Shown: one piece after another, positions 35,386 to 43,324 of the stretch
Position numbering within the stretch: position 1 is the first letter of the stretch
Layout: the number at the start of each line of letters is the position of its first letter
Source: JAKFWF01 sp963750535
GTDB taxonomy: Bacteria > Pseudomonadota > Alphaproteobacteria > Rhizobiales > Hyphomicrobiaceae
Reading direction: 5' to 3'
Length of the DNA: 64,000 nucleotides
Assembly (NCBI GenBank): GCA_963750535.1
Contig: CAVVRF010000043.1
Span: forward strand, 1 to 64,000
Position numbers and translations under genes: made by a program
The notes under the pieces: generated by a model
What the model was told of the DNA's origin: nothing
The model's database searches: none
What the model saw: only the letters and a program-made list of their open reading frames with translations

Positions 35386-36195
35386 ATGATGAGCGAGGTA
35401 ATGGATCGGCACATTGGCCGGCTGGCGCGCGCCCGGGGCATCGAGGCGCCGACCATCGAGACTGTGAACCAGCAGGTGCGCACCAGCATGAGCGTGCCGT
35501 TCCGGCGGCACATGCTGGGGGAGATCACCAGCGGTCCCGCGGTCGCGACGGTGAACCAGCAGGTGCGGACCAGCATGAGCATACCGTTCGCTCCCCACAT
35601 GAAGGGCGTCGGCGCCAATCCGGCGATCGAGACGGTCAACCAGCAAGTGCGCACCAGCATGAGCGTGCCGTTCTCCAGCTACATGCGCGACGGCACCGCC
35701 AGGAAGGCTCCCGCCATCGAAGCGGTGAACCAGCAGGTCCGCACCAGCATGAGCGTGCCGTTCAATCCCTATATGCTCGGAGCCCATGCCGAGGAGCTCC
35801 TGAAGCGGCGGGTGATGATCTCGCCGGTGCTCAGCGTCTGGCAGTTCAAGGTCAAGGATTGCGAGGCGTTCGCAGCCTGGCTCGCGACCCGCGAGATCCT
35901 GATGAGCGAAGGGCGGCTCGGCGGCGATGCCGAAATACGCGGTGTGCGCTACGGCGGAACTTATCGTGTCGGCACCGAACGCGGCGGCACTGGCGGCACG
36001 TACAAGACCGTGTGGGGCTACACCAGTGAAAGCTCGATGCTGGCGATGCAGCGTCTGTGCTCGGATGCCTCGGTTTCGGCGACCATCGTTCAGCTCGACC
36101 TGATCGACTTCGTCAAGGGGCTGAAGCGCTTCGTCGCCGAAGCCGGCGACCACCACTTCGCCGAGGAAGTGCTGATTTCGGCCGCCGCCGGCTAG
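35386..36195 (+). CDS. Four-repeat protein, candidate modified-peptide precursor
   Basis: A 269-residue protein after strong AGGAGG/AGGAG sites (35372-35385; ATG 35386 or 35389). Residues 22-134 hold four tandem units, each with the near-invariant VNQQVRTSMSVPF (starts at residues 27, 56, 84, 114; Ile for Val once) followed two residues later by [HY]M. Spacings are 29, 28 and 30 residues. The linkers vary. Codons differ between repeats, so the peptide, not the DNA, is conserved. Residues about 138-269 form a separate alpha/beta domain (LSVWQFKVKDCEAFAAWLAT, YKTVWGYTSESSMLAMQRLC) that I do not recognise. It directly follows the protease, radical SAM and PqqD-like genes. The repeats contain no cysteine, which argues against sactipeptide-type thioethers. 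Confidence 0.75.
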   Translation: MMSEVMDRHIGRLARARGIEAPTIETVNQQVRTSMSVPFRRHMLGEITSGPAVATVNQQVRTSMSIPFAPHMKGVGANPAIETVNQQVRTSMSVPFSSYMRDGTARKAPAIEAVNQQVRTSMSVPFNPYMLGAHAEELLKRRVMISPVLSVWQFKVKDCEAFAAWLATREILMSEGRLGGDAEIRGVRYGGTYRVGTERGGTGGTYKTVWGYTSESSMLAMQRLCSDASVSATIVQLDLIDFVKGLKRFVAEAGDHHFAEEVLISAAAG

Positions 36196-36252
36196 CGCCC
36201 GGATCGCGAAGCTCGATCTGTCGTCAGCACAATCGACACGAGCTTCGCGATC
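36192..36252. repeat. CTAG-type palindrome, copy C (degenerate ends)
   Basis: Inner arms gatcgcgaagctcg (36202-36215) and cgagcttcgcgatc (36239-36252) are perfectly complementary. The left outer arm ctagcgcccg is present, while the right outer arm is degenerate. It begins inside the stop codon of the repeat protein gene (TAG at 36193-36195), so it lies directly in that transcript's 3' end and could act in transcript stability or termination. Confidence 0.7.
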
Positions 36253-36340
36253 AATACGCCGGAGCCAATGCCATGGCCTGACCGGTTGCGATCGCTATTG
36301 CGTGCAAGCCTTGAAAAACGAACCTCGAAGGTCATTGCCG

Positions 36341-37372
36341 ATGCTCGCCCGCCGCCGATCGCTATCCGTTGTCGCTCGGCTGCGGGCGCTGCAGGCCCGC
36401 CTCGCGGCGCCTTCGGACTGGGCGTCGCGGGGACGCTTCGCGCTTGGGATTGCCGCGGGGCTCGCCGCCGCGCTGCTATGGGGCGGCGGCTCGGTTGTCT
36501 CGCGCCACCTCGTGTCGCAGCGCCTGGATCCCCTGGACCTCGCGCTGCTGCGCTACATCGGGTGCTTTCCGATTGCCGCTGTTGCATTGCTGCTCTTTCG
36601 CGAGCGTGTTCGGCTCGACGTTTCGTGGTTTCGGCTGGGTGCGCTGCTGTTCTTGGCAGGCCCGCCCTACCACGTGTTCGTGATCGGCGGCTATGCCCAT
36701 GCCACCGCCGGTGCCGGCGCCTTGATCATTACCGGGCTCATGCAGGTGCTCAGCCTGGCGGTTCCGCTGGCGCTCGCCGGCACGCGGCCGCGCCTCGCGG
36801 CGGTGATCGGCGCGCTGCTTGCCGTCGCCGGACTGGGACTGTTCTCGACCGACATGGCAGCCGGCTTCTCGTTCACGCCGATCGGGCTTGTGATCTTCTC
36901 GGTCGCCGCCCTCGGATGGGCGCTGCTCACCTACTACGTCAGGCTCTGGCGGATCGATCCGCTGCAGCTGACCAACGCGCTTGCGCTGTGGTCGCCGCTG
37001 TTCCTGCCACTCTATTTGTGGTTCCGGCCGCACGGGCCGGATTTCAGTGGCCCGGTTTCCGAGACGCTGCTGCAACTCGTCTATCACGGCGTGCTGGTGG
37101 CCTATGGCGCAACACTGCTGTACTTCGTTGCGGTTCGCAATCTGGGGATCTCGACCGCGGCGGTGATCCAGGCCTTGGCCCCCGGCCTGGCTGCGGCGAT
37201 GGGCGGCCTGCTGCTCGGCGAGCTCCTGTCGCCGGTACGCATCGCCGGCATCGCAGTTGTCATTGCCGGCATCGTGGTTACATCTGCCGGAGCGCCGATC
37301 TGGCAGTTCATGAGGCGCGGGCGGGACGTGGTGGCGCGGGTCGGGCCGGGACGGGCGGCAACAGGGCGTTAA
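36341..37372 (+). CDS. EamA-family (DMT) transporter
   Basis: A membrane protein of about 343 residues with ten hydrophobic segments in two EamA halves. The first half includes LAAALLWGGGSVVSRHLVSQ. The second includes LVYHGVLVAYGATLLYFVAV and ALAPGLAAAMGGLLLGELLS, the family's typical motif. ATG 36341 is chosen; the frame is open to GTG 36302. EamA proteins export small metabolites. Its place 145 bases after the repeat protein on the same strand makes it a possible exporter for a product of that locus, though this is only positional. Confidence 0.85.
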   Translation: MLARRRSLSVVARLRALQARLAAPSDWASRGRFALGIAAGLAAALLWGGGSVVSRHLVSQRLDPLDLALLRYIGCFPIAAVALLLFRERVRLDVSWFRLGALLFLAGPPYHVFVIGGYAHATAGAGALIITGLMQVLSLAVPLALAGTRPRLAAVIGALLAVAGLGLFSTDMAAGFSFTPIGLVIFSVAALGWALLTYYVRLWRIDPLQLTNALALWSPLFLPLYLWFRPHGPDFSGPVSETLLQLVYHGVLVAYGATLLYFVAVRNLGISTAAVIQALAPGLAAAMGGLLLGELLSPVRIAGIAVVIAGIVVTSAGAPIWQFMRRGRDVVARVGPGRAATGR

Positions 37373-37403
37373 GCATGCTGGTCTATCATCGCGGTCTCCA
37401 ATA

Positions 37404-37742
37404 ATGCGGCGACCGGCGGCGATGCGACAAACCCTGCAATTCTTGGCCTTGATGGCGTGCGGACTGCTGCTGGCCGGCGTTGCCATGCTGGTGATCCAGG
37501 CGATCACCGGAATCTCGGCGGCGAGCGGCGGCAACCTCGGGTTCGGCTCCAGATCGGCTGCGGGGATCGACTACACATCCTTCGGCGTCGGGCTGGCGGT
37601 GGGCTTGACGCTGGCCGAGATCGCCCGCCTGTCATGGTCGGATCTGCCCCGCCGCATCGTCGCCTGGTTCATCGCCAATCGCCACAACGCAAAGTACCTC
37701 GCATTCGCCTGTGCGTCGCTCGCAGTGTTGATCTACGTGTGA
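37404..37742 (+). CDS. Small membrane protein, 112 residues
   Basis: Starts at ATG 37404 (MRRPAAMRQTLQFLALMACG); ATG 37422 is an alternative. It has three hydrophobic segments: about residues 10-35, a middle segment containing SFGVGLAVGLTLAEIARLSW, and a C-terminal YLAFACASLAVLIYV. It is 31 bases after the EamA gene on the same strand and ends before a bidirectional-looking hairpin. No family recognised. Confidence 0.55.
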   Translation: MRRPAAMRQTLQFLALMACGLLLAGVAMLVIQAITGISAASGGNLGFGSRSAAGIDYTSFGVGLAVGLTLAEIARLSWSDLPRRIVAWFIANRHNAKYLAFACASLAVLIYV

Positions 37743-37785
37743 CGCGCCGCCGCCCATCGGCGGGCGGACCCGGTGCAGCAACGAG

Positions 37786-37818
37786 AAAGGCCGCGTCCCG
37801 GATCGGGAGGCGGCCTTT
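37786..37818. terminator. Hairpin between convergent genes
   Basis: AAAGGCCGC (37786-37794) pairs with GCGGCCTTT (37810-37818) around a 15-base loop. It lies between the convergent small membrane protein gene and petC. The A-rich start and T-rich end would give a U-ending stem in both directions, a common form of shared terminator. Confidence 0.55.
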
Positions 37819-37851
37819 CACTTGGCTTCGATTTCGCGGGTCGGAAATGGC

Positions 37852-38881
37852 TTAGTGCACGGTCTTCCAGATCCGCTTCTTGGCGATATAGAGCAGGATG
37901 ACTGGTGATCAGCATGTACAGCAGCACCTGCCAGCCGAGACGCTTGCGCTCCGACAGCTTTGTATCGGCCGTCCAGGCCAGGAATGCGGCCAGGTCCTTG
38001 GAGTTCTGTTCGACCGTCGACGGCGCGCCGGCGTTGGCTTCGTACTTCACCGCGCTCGCCAGCGGCGGCGGCATGGCGATCTGACCGCCGGGGAAGTACT
38101 TGTTGTAGTACATGCCATCCTGCAGCTTGTTGCACACATCCGGCGAGCCGGGGTCACCCACCGCTACCGATGCGCAACGCTCCACCGATTTCTCGTCCCT
38201 GACGTCCTTGTCCTCGACCAGTTTCAGGTGGCCGGATTTTTCGCGGACATAGGCCGGCGGCTTATCCGCGTAGCCGATCATCAGGGCATAGAGGTAGTCG
38301 GCGCCGCCTTCCTGGTAGCCGGATGCGATGTCGCGCAGCATCGAGAACGGGTGGTAGAGCAAGGTGCCGGAGTAATCGACGTTGCGAGCCCGGGCCATCA
38401 GCGATAGATCGGGCGGATTGGCTCCGTTCTGTGCGGCGCGCGCGGCGTTCTCGTTGTCATAGGGCCCGAGGATGGGATCGGCCAGCTTGGCCGGCCGCTT
38501 GATCAGGTTGCCCTTGCGGTCGGCGATCTCGCCGCTGTCGTTCGGGCCATCGAAGATCTGGTTCGGCCACGAGGCGGCGAGCGCCTTGACGCTCTCCTCC
38601 GGAAACGACGGGCCGCCCGGCTGCACGAGATTGCGGAAATACATCCGCTTCAGCCCGTGACAGGCGGTGCAGACCTCCTTGTAGACCTGGAAGCCGCGCC
38701 GCAGCTGCGCCTCGTCGAACTGGCCGAACAGTCCGCCGAAGCTCCACTTGTTTCGCTCGATGTGAACCGCATCGCCGGCCGCGTGCGCCGCCTGTCCCGC
38801 GATCGCGAGCAGACCCGCCGCGATGCCTGCCCGCAGCGCCTTGTCGAGAACCGTTCTCATGGTTGTGATCCTGGCTTTCAT
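37852..38881 (-). pseudogene. petC: Cytochrome c1, frameshifted near the C-terminus
   Basis: From ATG 38881 (GAGGA upstream) the product has a signal peptide (ALRAGIAAGLLAIAGQAAHA), the c-type haem site CTACH (Cys71, Cys74, His75), and the distal methionine region (GQIAMPPPLASAVKYEANAG). Near the end, RKRLGWQVLLYMLIT is followed in the neighbouring frame by VILLYIAKKRIWKTVH and a stop at 37852. This is the normal anchoring helix of cytochrome c1. An extra base at 37903 (an A on the coding strand) shifts it, and the broken frame runs on to 37733. Cytochrome c1 is needed in complex III, so a real loss would be costly; base-call error is likely. Confidence 0.93.
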
Positions 38882-38898
38882 GTTCGTCACGGTCCTCG

Positions 38899-40173
38899 TC
38901 AGCGCTTCTCGGGAGCGGCAGCCGCTCCGGCGACCGAGCTGGCGCCGCCGGCGGGGCCCAGGACCGATTCCGCGATCGAGCGTGGCAGCTTCTTGGGCGT
39001 CTCGATCAGGCCGACGACCGGCATCACGACCAGGAAGTGGATGAAGTAGTAGGCGGTGAACACGCGGGCCCACCAGACATAGGCGCCTTCGGCCGGCTTC
39101 GAGCCCAGATAGCCGAGCGCGATGCAGGTGAACACGAACAGCCAGAAGAACCAGCGATAGAGCGGCCGGTACTTGGTCGAGCGCACCCGGCTGGTATCGA
39201 GCCAGGACACGAATGCCAGGATCGCCACCGCCGCAAACATGAACAGCACGCCGCCGAGCTTCGAGGGGATGGCGCGCAGGATCGCGTAGAACGGCAGGAA
39301 GTACCATTCCGGCACGATGTGCGGCGGCGTCACCAGCGGGTTCGCCTCGTTGTAGTTGTCGGCATGCCCGAGGTAATCGGGCACGAAGAACACGAACCAG
39401 GCGAACAGCACCACGAACAGCGCCAGCGCGAAACCGTCCTTCATCACGGCGTAAGGCGTCATCGGCACCGTATCGGCCTTGCTCTTGACGTCGAGGCCGG
39501 TGGGGTTGTTCTGGCCGGCCACGTGCAGCGCCCAGATGTGCAGGCCGACCAGGCCGGCAATCACGAACGGCAGCAGGTAGTGCAGCGAGAAGAAGCGGTT
39601 GAGCGTCACCCCGGTGACGGCATAGCCGCCCCATAGCCACTGGGTGATCGCGGTGCCGACGACCGGGATCGCGGTGAAGAAGTTGGTGATCACGGTGGCG
39701 CCCCAGAAGCTCATCTGGCCCCACGGCAGCGTATAGCCGAGGAACGCCGTCGCCATCATCGCGAGATAGATGAACACGCCGAGGATCCACAGGACCTCGC
39801 GCGGCGCCTTGTACGAGCCGTAATAGAGGCCGCGGAAGATGTGAAGGTAGACGGCGAGGAAGAACATCGACGCGCCGACCGCATGGATATTGCGAATGAG
39901 CCAACCGTAGTTGACGTCACGGCGGATCGCCTCGACCGAGTTGAAGGCTTCGGCGGCGCTCGGCACGTAGTGCATGGCGAGCACGACGCCGGTGATGATC
40001 TGCACCGCGAGGCAGAACGTCAGGATGCCGCCGAAGGTCCACATGTAGTTGAGGTTGCGCGGCGTCGGGAAGTCCACGAACTGGCCGTGCATCATGCGCA
40101 TCACCGGCAGCCGCTCGTCCATCCATTTGGCCAGACCGGAGGTGGGTGTGTAGGTTGAATCGTGACCTGACAT
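38899..40173 (-). CDS. petB: Cytochrome b of the bc1 complex
   Basis: A 424-residue polytopic cytochrome b, normal for alphaproteobacteria. The haem-binding helices are present: GWLIRNIHAVGASMFFLAVY and RFFSLHYLLPFVIAGLVGLH. The Qo-site motif follows as PEWYFLPFYAIL. It transfers electrons from ubiquinol. ATG 40173 follows GAGGAA; it is 12 bases after petA and 17 before petC. Confidence 0.97.
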   Translation of the reverse strand: MSGHDSTYTPTSGLAKWMDERLPVMRMMHGQFVDFPTPRNLNYMWTFGGILTFCLAVQIITGVVLAMHYVPSAAEAFNSVEAIRRDVNYGWLIRNIHAVGASMFFLAVYLHIFRGLYYGSYKAPREVLWILGVFIYLAMMATAFLGYTLPWGQMSFWGATVITNFFTAIPVVGTAITQWLWGGYAVTGVTLNRFFSLHYLLPFVIAGLVGLHIWALHVAGQNNPTGLDVKSKADTVPMTPYAVMKDGFALALFVVLFAWFVFFVPDYLGHADNYNEANPLVTPPHIVPEWYFLPFYAILRAIPSKLGGVLFMFAAVAILAFVSWLDTSRVRSTKYRPLYRWFFWLFVFTCIALGYLGSKPAEGAYVWWARVFTAYYFIHFLVVMPVVGLIETPKKLPRSIAESVLGPAGGASSVAGAAAAPEKR

Positions 40174-40184
40174 GTTCGCGTTCC

Positions 40185-40757
40185 TCAACCGATCCTGATC
40201 TTGCTGTCGCCGATGAATTCGTAGGTCGGCACTTCGAGGTTGCGCGGAGCCGGTCCTTTGCGAATGCGTCCAGAGGTATCGTAGTGCGAGCCGTGGCAGG
40301 GGCAGAACCACCCGCCGTAATCGCCCTTGGCATCGGACAGGGTCTGGCCCTTCGGCACGCAGCCGAGATGGGTGCACACGCCGACCATCACCAGCCAGTT
40401 CTCGTGCCCCTTCTTCACGCGATTTGCGTCGGAGGCCAGTGCCTTCTCGGGCAGCGCGTCATTGCGGGCACTCTCGTCCTTGAGGTCGGCCAGCGGCACC
40501 TTGTTGGCCTGCTCGATCTCGGGCTTGGTCCTGTTGCGGATGAACACCGGCTTGCCGCGCCACATCACCGTGATCGCCTGCCCTTCCTTGACGGGCTTGA
40601 GGTCGATCTCGACCGAGGCCAGGGCCTGGGTGCTGGCGTCGGGGTTCATCTGCTGGATGAATGGCCACATCGCGAGTGCGCCGCCGACGGCAGCAAAAGC
40701 GCCACCGGCGATGGTCAGAAAGTCCCGACGATTGGTATCATCGACGTGGGATGCCAC
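40185..40757 (-). CDS. petA: Rieske iron-sulfur subunit of the bc1 complex
   Basis: A 190-residue Rieske protein from GTG 40757 with AGGAGAA five bases upstream. It has a twin-arginine-type N-terminus (NRRDFLTIAGGAFAAVGGAL) and the 2Fe-2S ligands CTHLGC and CPCHGS. First gene of petABC; it accepts electrons from ubiquinol and passes them to cytochrome c1 in the periplasm. Confidence 0.97.
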   Translation of the reverse strand: MASHVDDTNRRDFLTIAGGAFAAVGGALAMWPFIQQMNPDASTQALASVEIDLKPVKEGQAITVMWRGKPVFIRNRTKPEIEQANKVPLADLKDESARNDALPEKALASDANRVKKGHENWLVMVGVCTHLGCVPKGQTLSDAKGDYGGWFCPCHGSHYDTSGRIRKGPAPRNLEVPTYEFIGDSKIRIG

Positions 40758-40986
40758 TGATTTCTCCTGGTGCCATGCGCTCGAGGGGCCGCGAGCCGGC
40801 TCCCGAGTAGGATTGAGAGGATTCCGTATCAACACGTGCGCCATCACGCGCATTCGCGCGCGTTACGACGCGTCGTCCTTCTGCCATCCTTTGTCGCAGC
40901 CCTCAAGGCACTTGAGAGTTTGGCCACAAGAGGCAATTTGGCGCAGCCCCTTGAAAATCCGGCTCCTTCGCATTGGTCCAGGCGGA

Positions 40987-41841
40987 TTAGCGCTTGATAG
41001 CACCGGCACTTAGTCGCTTGAGCCAGTTGCTGACGGCCTCGAACGAGCCATAGAGGTCGTGATTGTTGTGACCGGCGCCGGCGAGCGTCACGATCTCCTT
41101 TGGATCGGGAGCAATCGCGTAAAGCTGCCGCCCCATGGCCACTGGCACGACGTCATCCGCCTCGCCGTGGACGATCAGCAGCGGCACGCGCAGATCGCGC
41201 ACGTGCCGGCTGCTTTCGTAGCGGTCGGTCACCAGCCAGCGGACCGGCAGCCAGAAATAGATCTCGGCGGCGCGGTCGACCACCGATGTGAACGGGCTGT
41301 CGAGAATGACGCCGGCGACCGCCTTCTCGCGGGCAATCTGCAGCGCGACGCCGGTGCCGAGCGATTTGCCGTAGATCACGATGCGGTCGGGCTTCACGCC
41401 TTCCTTGATCAGCAGGTCGTAGGCAAGTTTCGCGTCGGCGACGTTGGCTGCTTCGCTCGGGGAGCCGGTCGAGCCGCTGAAGCCGCGGTACGACATCATC
41501 AGCATGCCATAGCCGTAATCGAGATATTTGCGCATCAGCAGGGCGCGGTCGGCAAGCGATCCACCGTTGCCATGATAGAACAGCAGCGTCGGCCGACCGG
41601 GCTTCGCCTTGCCGTACCAGTTGATGATCCTTTGCCCGTCCGGCGTGTCGAAGATCCGCTCGTGCACGTCGGCGAGGCCAACCCGAGCGGGCGGCGTGCG
41701 TGTCGGGTCGGGGAAATACAGCAGGTGGCGCTGGCCGAGGTAGCCGGCGACTACGATCAACAGGTAGGTGCCGCCGATGATCAGCAGGGTTGACTTGAGC
41801 ACTGAAGCGATCCGCATCGAGGTTGCTGACGTTTGCATCAT
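40987..41841 (-). CDS. Membrane-anchored alpha/beta hydrolase
   Basis: A 284-residue serine hydrolase of the BEM46/YqkD type. An N-terminal membrane anchor (STLLIIGGTYLLIVVAGYLG) precedes the hydrolase fold. LLFYHGNGGSLADRALLMRK gives the oxyanion region, IVIYGKSLGTGVALQIAREK the nucleophile Ser. VPLLIVHGEADDVVPVAMGR and TLAGAGHNNHDLYGSFEA supply the acid and catalytic His. The substrate is unknown. It is divergent from trmL. Confidence 0.85.
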   Translation of the reverse strand: MMQTSATSMRIASVLKSTLLIIGGTYLLIVVAGYLGQRHLLYFPDPTRTPPARVGLADVHERIFDTPDGQRIINWYGKAKPGRPTLLFYHGNGGSLADRALLMRKYLDYGYGMLMMSYRGFSGSTGSPSEAANVADAKLAYDLLIKEGVKPDRIVIYGKSLGTGVALQIAREKAVAGVILDSPFTSVVDRAAEIYFWLPVRWLVTDRYESSRHVRDLRVPLLIVHGEADDVVPVAMGRQLYAIAPDPKEIVTLAGAGHNNHDLYGSFEAVSNWLKRLSAGAIKR

Positions 41842-41862
41842 GGAGTTGCCGGGCTACATAGC

Positions 41863-42327
41863 ATGGTGATCCGTCTCGCTCTCTACCAGCCCGACATTCC
41901 GCAGAACGCGGGCACATTGATGCGGCTGGCGGCATGCCTCGGCGTGCCGGTCGAGCTGATTGGGCCGGCCGGATTCGACGCGTCGGACCGGGCATTCCGC
42001 CGGGCCGGCCTCGACTACCTGGCGCACGTCGAGCTGACGCGACATGAGAGCTGGGAGGCATTCGAGCGCGAACGGTGCGCCGTCGCGCCGGCGCCGCGGC
42101 TGATCCTGCTGACTTCCAAGGCAGACACCGACTATCTCGATTTCGCCTTTGCGGCCGGCGACATCCTGATGCTCGGCCGCGAGAGCGCGGGTGTGCCGGA
42201 GCATGTGCATGCCGCGGCCGACGCCCGCATCCGTGTTGCGATCCGTCCGGGATTGCGCTCTCTCAACGTCGCGGTCGCCGGTGCGATGGTGCTCGGGGAG
42301 GCGCTGCGGCAGTTGCGCCAATTTTGA
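41863..42327 (+). CDS. trmL: tRNA (cytidine/uridine-34 2'-O)-methyltransferase TrmL
   Basis: A 154-residue SPOUT methyltransferase, the usual TrmL length. Family motifs: LALYQPDIPQNAGTLMRLAA near the start, then DILMLGRESAGVPEHVHAAA and PGLRSLNVAVAGAMVLGEAL that form the knotted SAM site. It modifies the wobble base of tRNA-Leu. ATG 41863 starts the homologous part; the frame opens 30 bases earlier. Confidence 0.92.
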   Translation: MVIRLALYQPDIPQNAGTLMRLAACLGVPVELIGPAGFDASDRAFRRAGLDYLAHVELTRHESWEAFERERCAVAPAPRLILLTSKADTDYLDFAFAAGDILMLGRESAGVPEHVHAAADARIRVAIRPGLRSLNVAVAGAMVLGEALRQLRQF

Positions 42328-42342
42328 CTGGTGGCTGTGGAT

Positions 42343-42369
42343 GGTGTCAGGCCCCGAGTATCAGACACC
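42343..42369. terminator. Weak hairpin between convergent genes
   Basis: ggtgtc (42343-42348) pairs with gacacc (42364-42369) between the convergent trmL and binding-protein genes. There is no clear T-tract, so a role as terminator is only possible. Confidence 0.25.
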
Positions 42370-42386
42370 TGCACGCTATCGATCGC

Positions 42387-43118
42387 TCAAGCCGGCGGTG
42401 CGACCGACAGGCCGTTCACCTTGTGCTTGGCGATCAGCGCGGCAATGAAGCCCGACTTCTTCGCCTCCTCGACGAAGGCTGAGAGGAACTTCGCGGCGGC
42501 GGCATTCTTCTTCTGCGTGCCGATCGCCTGCTGCACTGCCGAGAACTGGCCATCGAGGATGCGCGCGCCCGGCAGCCGCAGCACGTCGGAGAGCAGGCGG
42601 GGCTTGAGGCCCGACAGCGCATCGCACTTCTCGTTGACGAACTTCTCCCAGCTGTCGTCGATCGAAGTCGCGTTGACCAGCGTCGCGTGCTTGATGTTGC
42701 GCTCGAGCCAGAGGCCGTAGGCGCTGCGGCCGTAGTTGGCGATGCGGATGCCGGGCTTGTCGACATCGGCGATGGACTTCAGGGGCGAGCTCGGCGGCAC
42801 CAGGTAGGTCGACTGGATCTCGCAATAGGCAGCCGTGAACGCGATCTTCTCGGCGCGGGCAGGCTCGGCGCCGATCAAGCCGATGTCCCACTTGTCCGCA
42901 TCCGCGTCGTCGGCGAGCGGGCCGGGCTGGGCGTACGTCACGTATTTCACCGGCACACCGAGGCGGCGGGCGATCTCGGCCGCCATGTCCGGCGACACCC
43001 CCTCCGGGTCGCCGTTCGCACTCTTGCCCGTCACCAGCAGAAAGTTCGACAGGTTGACGCCGGCGCGCAATGTGCCGGTGGGGGCGAGCTGGGCGACGAT
43101 CTCGGGCGAAACGGGCAT
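42387..43118 (-). CDS. SBP_bac_3-type substrate-binding protein without signal peptide
   Basis: A 243-residue protein of the periplasmic amino-acid-binding fold. It contains GTLRAGVNLSNFLLVTGKSA, GVSPDMAAEIARRLGVPVKY and DKWDIGLIGAEPARAEKIAF, all typical. It starts MPVSPEIVAQLAPTGTLRAG, with no signal sequence, and no upstream frame supplies one. It may be mislocated by annotation, act in the cytoplasm, or be exported by another means. No permease or ATPase gene is adjacent. Ligand unknown. Confidence 0.8.
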   Translation of the reverse strand: MPVSPEIVAQLAPTGTLRAGVNLSNFLLVTGKSANGDPEGVSPDMAAEIARRLGVPVKYVTYAQPGPLADDADADKWDIGLIGAEPARAEKIAFTAAYCEIQSTYLVPPSSPLKSIADVDKPGIRIANYGRSAYGLWLERNIKHATLVNATSIDDSWEKFVNEKCDALSGLKPRLLSDVLRLPGARILDGQFSAVQQAIGTQKKNAAAAKFLSAFVEEAKKSGFIAALIAKHKVNGLSVAPPA

Positions 43119-43324
43119 CGGTGGCTGTTTCCTCGGGCGTTTGTTGTGCGACCCGTTTTATGACATGACGCCGCGCGGCGGCACAGGGTCTGCCGGAATA
43201 CGTGACAAGCGCTCGTCGCGTGGCACGACAGTCGCACGGCTGCCGCCGAATTGCCGGAATTCTGCCGGCAAGAGAGGCGCGGCTGAATGCAGGGCGCCGC
43301 CTGCACTCTCGGGGAGATCTCTAG

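Noticed and set aside
35207..35389. A 60-codon frame directly before the repeat protein, considered as a separate precursor peptide
   Set aside because: It needs a TTG start without a ribosome-binding site, and the product is an Arg-rich string with no repeat or leader-like feature.
32246..36195. Identification of the radical SAM locus as PQQ, mycofactocin or quinohemoprotein amine dehydrogenase maturation
   Set aside because: No PqqA/B/C or MftA/D/E-F partners, no amine dehydrogenase subunits, and the supposed substrate lacks the Cys-Asp/Glu pattern of QhpC.
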